Positions 8,341 through 11,590 of a stretch of DNA of 11,590 bases are shown here, one piece after another. This DNA comes from Thermoanaerobaculia bacterium (GTDB lineage: Bacteria; Acidobacteriota; Thermoanaerobaculia; Multivoradales; UBA5704): positions 1 to 11,590 of the forward strand of contig JAICSG010000063.1 of assembly GCA_025937035.1 (NCBI GenBank), written 5' to 3'. The position numbers and the translations under genes were made by a program. Under the pieces are notes generated by a model. It did not search any database, was not told the origin of the DNA, and saw nothing but the letters and a program-made list of their open reading frames with translations. Each line of letters opens with the position of its first letter. Positions within the stretch are counted from its first letter, which is position 1.

Positions 8341-9813
8341 CTAGCGGATGCGGTGGACCCGCATCAGGTTGGTCAGGGGGCGCTCGCGCACGGGGTGCCC
8401 CATGAGGATGATGATCCGATCGCCGCGCTGGACGAGCTTGGCCTCCAGGAGCTCGCGCTCAACCACGTTCACGATGTCCTCCAAGCTCCCCACCTGGAAC
8501 TCGGCCACGAAGGGGCGCACCCCCCAGACGAGCTGGATCTGGCGCGCCACCTTGGGGTCCGGGGTGAAGGCCATGATCGGCGATCCGGGCCGGTAGCGGG
8601 CCACCAGGCGGGCCGTGAAGCCGCTCTGGCTGAAGGCCACGATGCGCCGCACGCCGAGCTGCTCGGCGGCGTAGACGGCCGCCGAGGAGACCATGTCCGG
8701 GACCTCAAGCGAGGGCTCGGCACCGATCCCGCCGGAGAGGTCGGCCTCGAGCGCGAAGGTGCGCCGGGCGTGGACGTGCCCCAGCGGATCGATGGTGTGG
8801 CGCTGGTTGATCGAGCGGACGTAGTCCTCGGCCTCCTGGATGATCCGGGCCATGGTCTCGACCACCAGCACGGGGTACTTGCCGGCCGCCGTCTCCCCCG
8901 AGAGCATCAGGGCGTCGGCGCCGTCGAACACGGCGTTGGCCACGTCGGTGGCCTCGGCCCGGGTGGGGCGCGGCTGCTCGACCATCGACTCGAGCATCTG
9001 GGTGGCCACGATCACCGGCTTGCCGGAGAGGCGGCCGGCGGCCACGATCTTCTTCTGCAGCACGGGGACGGTGTAGAGGGGGACCTCGACCCCGAGGTCG
9101 CCGCGGGCCACCATCAGGCCGTCCGCCGCCTCGGTGATCTCGTTCAGCGTCTCGATCGCCGTCTTGCGCTCGATCTTGGCGATGATGGGGATGCGCCCCC
9201 CCGCCGCCGACACCACCTCGCGGATGGCCTCGACGTGCGACGCCTCGCCGACGTAGCTGGCGGCGAGGTAGTCCGCCTCCTCGGCCACCGCGAAGGCGAT
9301 GTCCGAGCGGTCCTTCTCAGAGACCTCGAACGGGAGGTCGGTGTCCGGCAGGTTGATCCCCTTGCGGGTCTTGATCGGGCCGCCGTTGACCACCCTGGCC
9401 TGGACGCGGTCCCCCTGCTTGGACTCGACCCGCAGCTCGATCAGGCCGCTGTCGATGAGCACCCTCTCCTCGGGCTGCAGGTGCTCCAGGATCTCCGGAT
9501 CGACGGGCAGGTCCGGGTGCTGCTCCTCCAGGCCCAACACCACCTGCTGATTGGGCTTGAGCATGCGTGGCTCGTCGGGGATCAGCCCCAGGCGGTAGCG
9601 GGGGCCCATGAGGTCGAGGACCACCGGCAGATGGCAACCCTCCTCCGAGGCGACACGGCGGACGCGGCGCAGGGTCTCGCGGTGCTGCTCCTGCGTCCCG
9701 TGGGAAAGGTTCAGGCGAAACAGGTCGACCCCGGCGCGGACGAGCCCCCGCAGCACCGTCTCATCGCGGCTCACCGGACCCAGGGTCGCCATGATCTTGG
9801 CTCTTCGTTCCAT
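8341..9813 (-). CDS. pyk: Pyruvate kinase
   Basis: This enzyme converts phosphoenolpyruvate and ADP to pyruvate and ATP at the end of glycolysis. The protein has 490 residues, a usual length. The N-terminus MERRAKIMATLGPVSRD and FRLNLSHG (R33, N35, S37) are typical. The signature IIAKIERKTA carries catalytic K213 and metal ligand E215; D239 in ARGDLGVEVP and T271 in VATQMLESM complete the site. The lid (B) domain is about 77-160 and the C-terminal domain begins near 345. The K+-dependence motif reads DLMGPRYRLG (67-76), with Arg where Glu (K+-dependent) or Lys (K+-independent) is usual. The ATG at 9813 was chosen because this is the normal N-terminus; upstream sequence in frame is antisense to ffh and unlike pyruvate kinase. 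No Shine-Dalgarno site precedes it. First gene of a minus-strand operon. Confidence 0.97.
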   Translation of the reverse strand: MERRAKIMATLGPVSRDETVLRGLVRAGVDLFRLNLSHGTQEQHRETLRRVRRVASEEGCHLPVVLDLMGPRYRLGLIPDEPRMLKPNQQVVLGLEEQHPDLPVDPEILEHLQPEERVLIDSGLIELRVESKQGDRVQARVVNGGPIKTRKGINLPDTDLPFEVSEKDRSDIAFAVAEEADYLAASYVGEASHVEAIREVVSAAGGRIPIIAKIERKTAIETLNEITEAADGLMVARGDLGVEVPLYTVPVLQKKIVAAGRLSGKPVIVATQMLESMVEQPRPTRAEATDVANAVFDGADALMLSGETAAGKYPVLVVETMARIIQEAEDYVRSINQRHTIDPLGHVHARRTFALEADLSGGIGAEPSLEVPDMVSSAAVYAAEQLGVRRIVAFSQSGFTARLVARYRPGSPIMAFTPDPKVARQIQLVWGVRPFVAEFQVGSLEDIVNVVERELLEAKLVQRGDRIIILMGHPVRERPLTNLMRVHRIR

Positions 9814-9821
9814 GGCGGGTG

Positions 9822-9827
9822 AGTATA
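9822..9827 (-). promoter_or_regulatory. Candidate -10 box of pyk
   Basis: Read on the minus strand, TATACT (5 of 6 to TATAAT) lies 8 nt upstream of the pyk ATG, so transcription would begin at or within a base or two of the start codon. No good -35 box is found at 16-18 nt spacing. The bases between (cacccgcc) contain no Shine-Dalgarno site, consistent with a leaderless or near-leaderless mRNA. Confidence 0.4.
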
Positions 9828-9905
9828 TCGATGCGGGAAGGCGGCCCCTGTTCCTCCGTGTTACCATCCCTGTCCCCAGAATCTCCGGCGGGGCCGGCAC
9901 GCACC

Positions 9906-9912
9906 AGAGAGG
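9906..9912 (+). promoter_or_regulatory. ffh ribosome-binding site
   Basis: AGAGAGG lies 10 nt (ttttttaccc) before the ATG at 9923 and decides the ffh start; the frame is also open upstream to 9608, but that part is antisense to pyk. The 109-nt gap 9814-9922 also holds the divergent pyk start signals. I see no clear sigma-70 promoter for ffh in it. Confidence 0.65.
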
Positions 9913-9922
9913 TTTTTTACCC

Positions 9923-11257
<1,335 letters not shown>

Positions 11258-11321
11258 GCGCGGCTCCGCCTGCGAGCTCCTGCACCACGGCCTGCTTGAT
11301 CGGCCCTCCCCATTTCTCACC

Positions 11322-11337
11322 TGGTACGCATTGAGCA
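11322..11337 (+). promoter_or_regulatory. Possible sigma-54 (-24/-12) promoter of the small peptide gene
   Basis: TGGTACGcattGAGCA keeps the key -24 GG and -12 GC with exactly 10 nt between. It matches the -24 half (TGGCACG) in 6 of 7 positions but the -12 half (TTGCA) in only 3 of 5. The implied start site is about 11348, some 85 nt before the peptide ATG. No activator-binding site could be recognised. A single 16-nt match of this quality can arise by chance. Confidence 0.22.
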
Positions 11338-11349
11338 TCCCTTGGAGCG

Positions 11350-11380
11350 GGGGCGCGCTGTTCCGGCGCCCCGGTTCTTG
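11350..11380 (+). terminator. Hairpin between ffh and the small peptide gene
   Basis: ggggcgc (11350-11356) pairs with gcgcccc (11366-11372), 7 GC pairs around a 9-nt loop, followed by ggttcttg, a poor T-run. It could end the ffh transcript, or be a 5' leader or stabilising stem of a transcript starting near 11348. The rest of the gap (11258-11433) shows only a weaker stem right at the ffh stop (11254-11273) and no RNA gene that I recognise. Confidence 0.35.
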
Positions 11381-11420
11381 GGCGGCTCGTGGGCCAGACC
11401 CCCTGCCGTCGGGATTTTCG

Positions 11421-11427
11421 AAAGGAG
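11421..11427 (+). promoter_or_regulatory. Strong Shine-Dalgarno site of the small peptide gene
   Basis: AAAGGAG at 11421-11427, followed by ATCATC and then ATG, is a near-perfect site at 6-nt spacing, the best in the window. It fixes the start at 11434 and excludes the upstream in-frame GTG at 11389, which would place the site inside the gene. Confidence 0.85.
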
Positions 11428-11433
11428 ATCATC

Positions 11434-11586
11434 ATGAAGAAGAGCCCGAAAATCCGGCTGACGCTCCACCGTGAAACCTTGCGACCCCTTGGTATTCCCG
11501 CGCTCCAGAACGCGCAGGGCGGCGCGACCAGGCCTCTCACCGGGACCGAGACTCTCTCCTGCCCGTTGAGCTGCGTGGTCTGTTAG
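11434..11586 (+). CDS. Putative RiPP precursor peptide, class I lanthipeptide-like
   Basis: The 50-residue peptide has the build of a ribosomally made, modified natural-product precursor. The leader (1-30) begins MKKSPK, has the amphipathic block IRLTLHRETLRPLG, then ALQNAQGG. Such 'K.LTL.RETLR.L...L....GG' leaders are known from GG-type precursors and class I lanthipeptides of Bacteroidota, Acidobacteriota and Myxococcota; the block is where a LanB-type dehydratase would bind. The core (31-50) after GG has four Thr (32, 36, 38, 40), two Ser (42, 46) and three Cys (43, 47, 50), and ends LSCPLSCVVC. Thr/Ser would be dehydrated and joined to Cys as (methyl)lanthionines; up to three rings are possible. 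It has its own strong ribosome-binding site and ends in TAG, 4 nt before the window edge. No LanB, LanC, protease or transporter gene is in the window, so the modification class is inference. Another RiPP type remains possible. Confidence 0.72.
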   Translation: MKKSPKIRLTLHRETLRPLGIPALQNAQGGATRPLTGTETLSCPLSCVVC

Positions 11587-11590
11587 CGGA

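Noticed and set aside
9608..9922. Upstream extension of the ffh frame
   Set aside because: Antisense to pyk; the Shine-Dalgarno site at 9906-9912 and the usual Ffh N-terminus fix the start at 9923.
11389..11433. GTG start that would add 15 residues to the small peptide
   Set aside because: It would put the AAAGGAG ribosome-binding site inside the gene, and the leader begins naturally with MKK at 11434.

Overview
The window is very GC-rich (coding DNA with G/C-dominated third positions), bacterial and tightly packed with genes, most of them housekeeping. Gram-negative features are a periplasmic-type lytic transglycosylase, a phosphatidylglycerophosphate synthase and the recX-alaS junction. 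Together with the DUF4351-type Rpn nuclease and the lanthipeptide-like leader, they suggest a high-GC Acidobacteriota, Myxococcota or a related deep lineage. This placement is inference; no rRNA or other decisive marker is present.

Left part, plus strand (1-4289): the 3' end of recX overlaps alaS at an ATGA junction. The alaS frame is interrupted by an amber codon 22 codons before the family's usual C-terminus, and the missing tail is still encoded in frame up to a second TAG. A GC-rich hairpin and a possible promoter follow. Next come a secreted lytic transglycosylase and pgsA, which makes the phosphatidylglycerol precursor.

Middle part (4264-6133): a minus-strand alpha/beta hydrolase of the haloalkane dehalogenase / OleB type overlaps the pgsA end tail to tail. 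Across an AT-rich divergent gap lies an Rpn-family PD-(D/E)XK nuclease on the plus strand, probably an accessory gene.

Minus-strand operon (9813 down to 6130): pyk (pyruvate kinase), a rhomboid-family intramembrane protease with a TTG start, and a metallophosphoesterase with a GTG start and a large beta-rich insertion. The gaps are 18 nt and 0 nt, so the three are probably co-transcribed. A good -10 box lies only 8 nt from the pyk ATG, which suggests a leaderless or near-leaderless mRNA.

Right part, plus strand (9923-11590): ffh (the SRP GTPase) is divergent from pyk. After a 176-nt gap there is a strong Shine-Dalgarno site and a 50-residue peptide. It has a charged leader ending in GG and a 20-residue core rich in Thr, Ser and Cys: a probable class I lanthipeptide (RiPP) precursor. 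The window ends 4 nt after its stop, so the modification and export genes would lie outside. This peptide is the most interesting item here. The alaS amber codon and the variant metallophosphoesterase follow.
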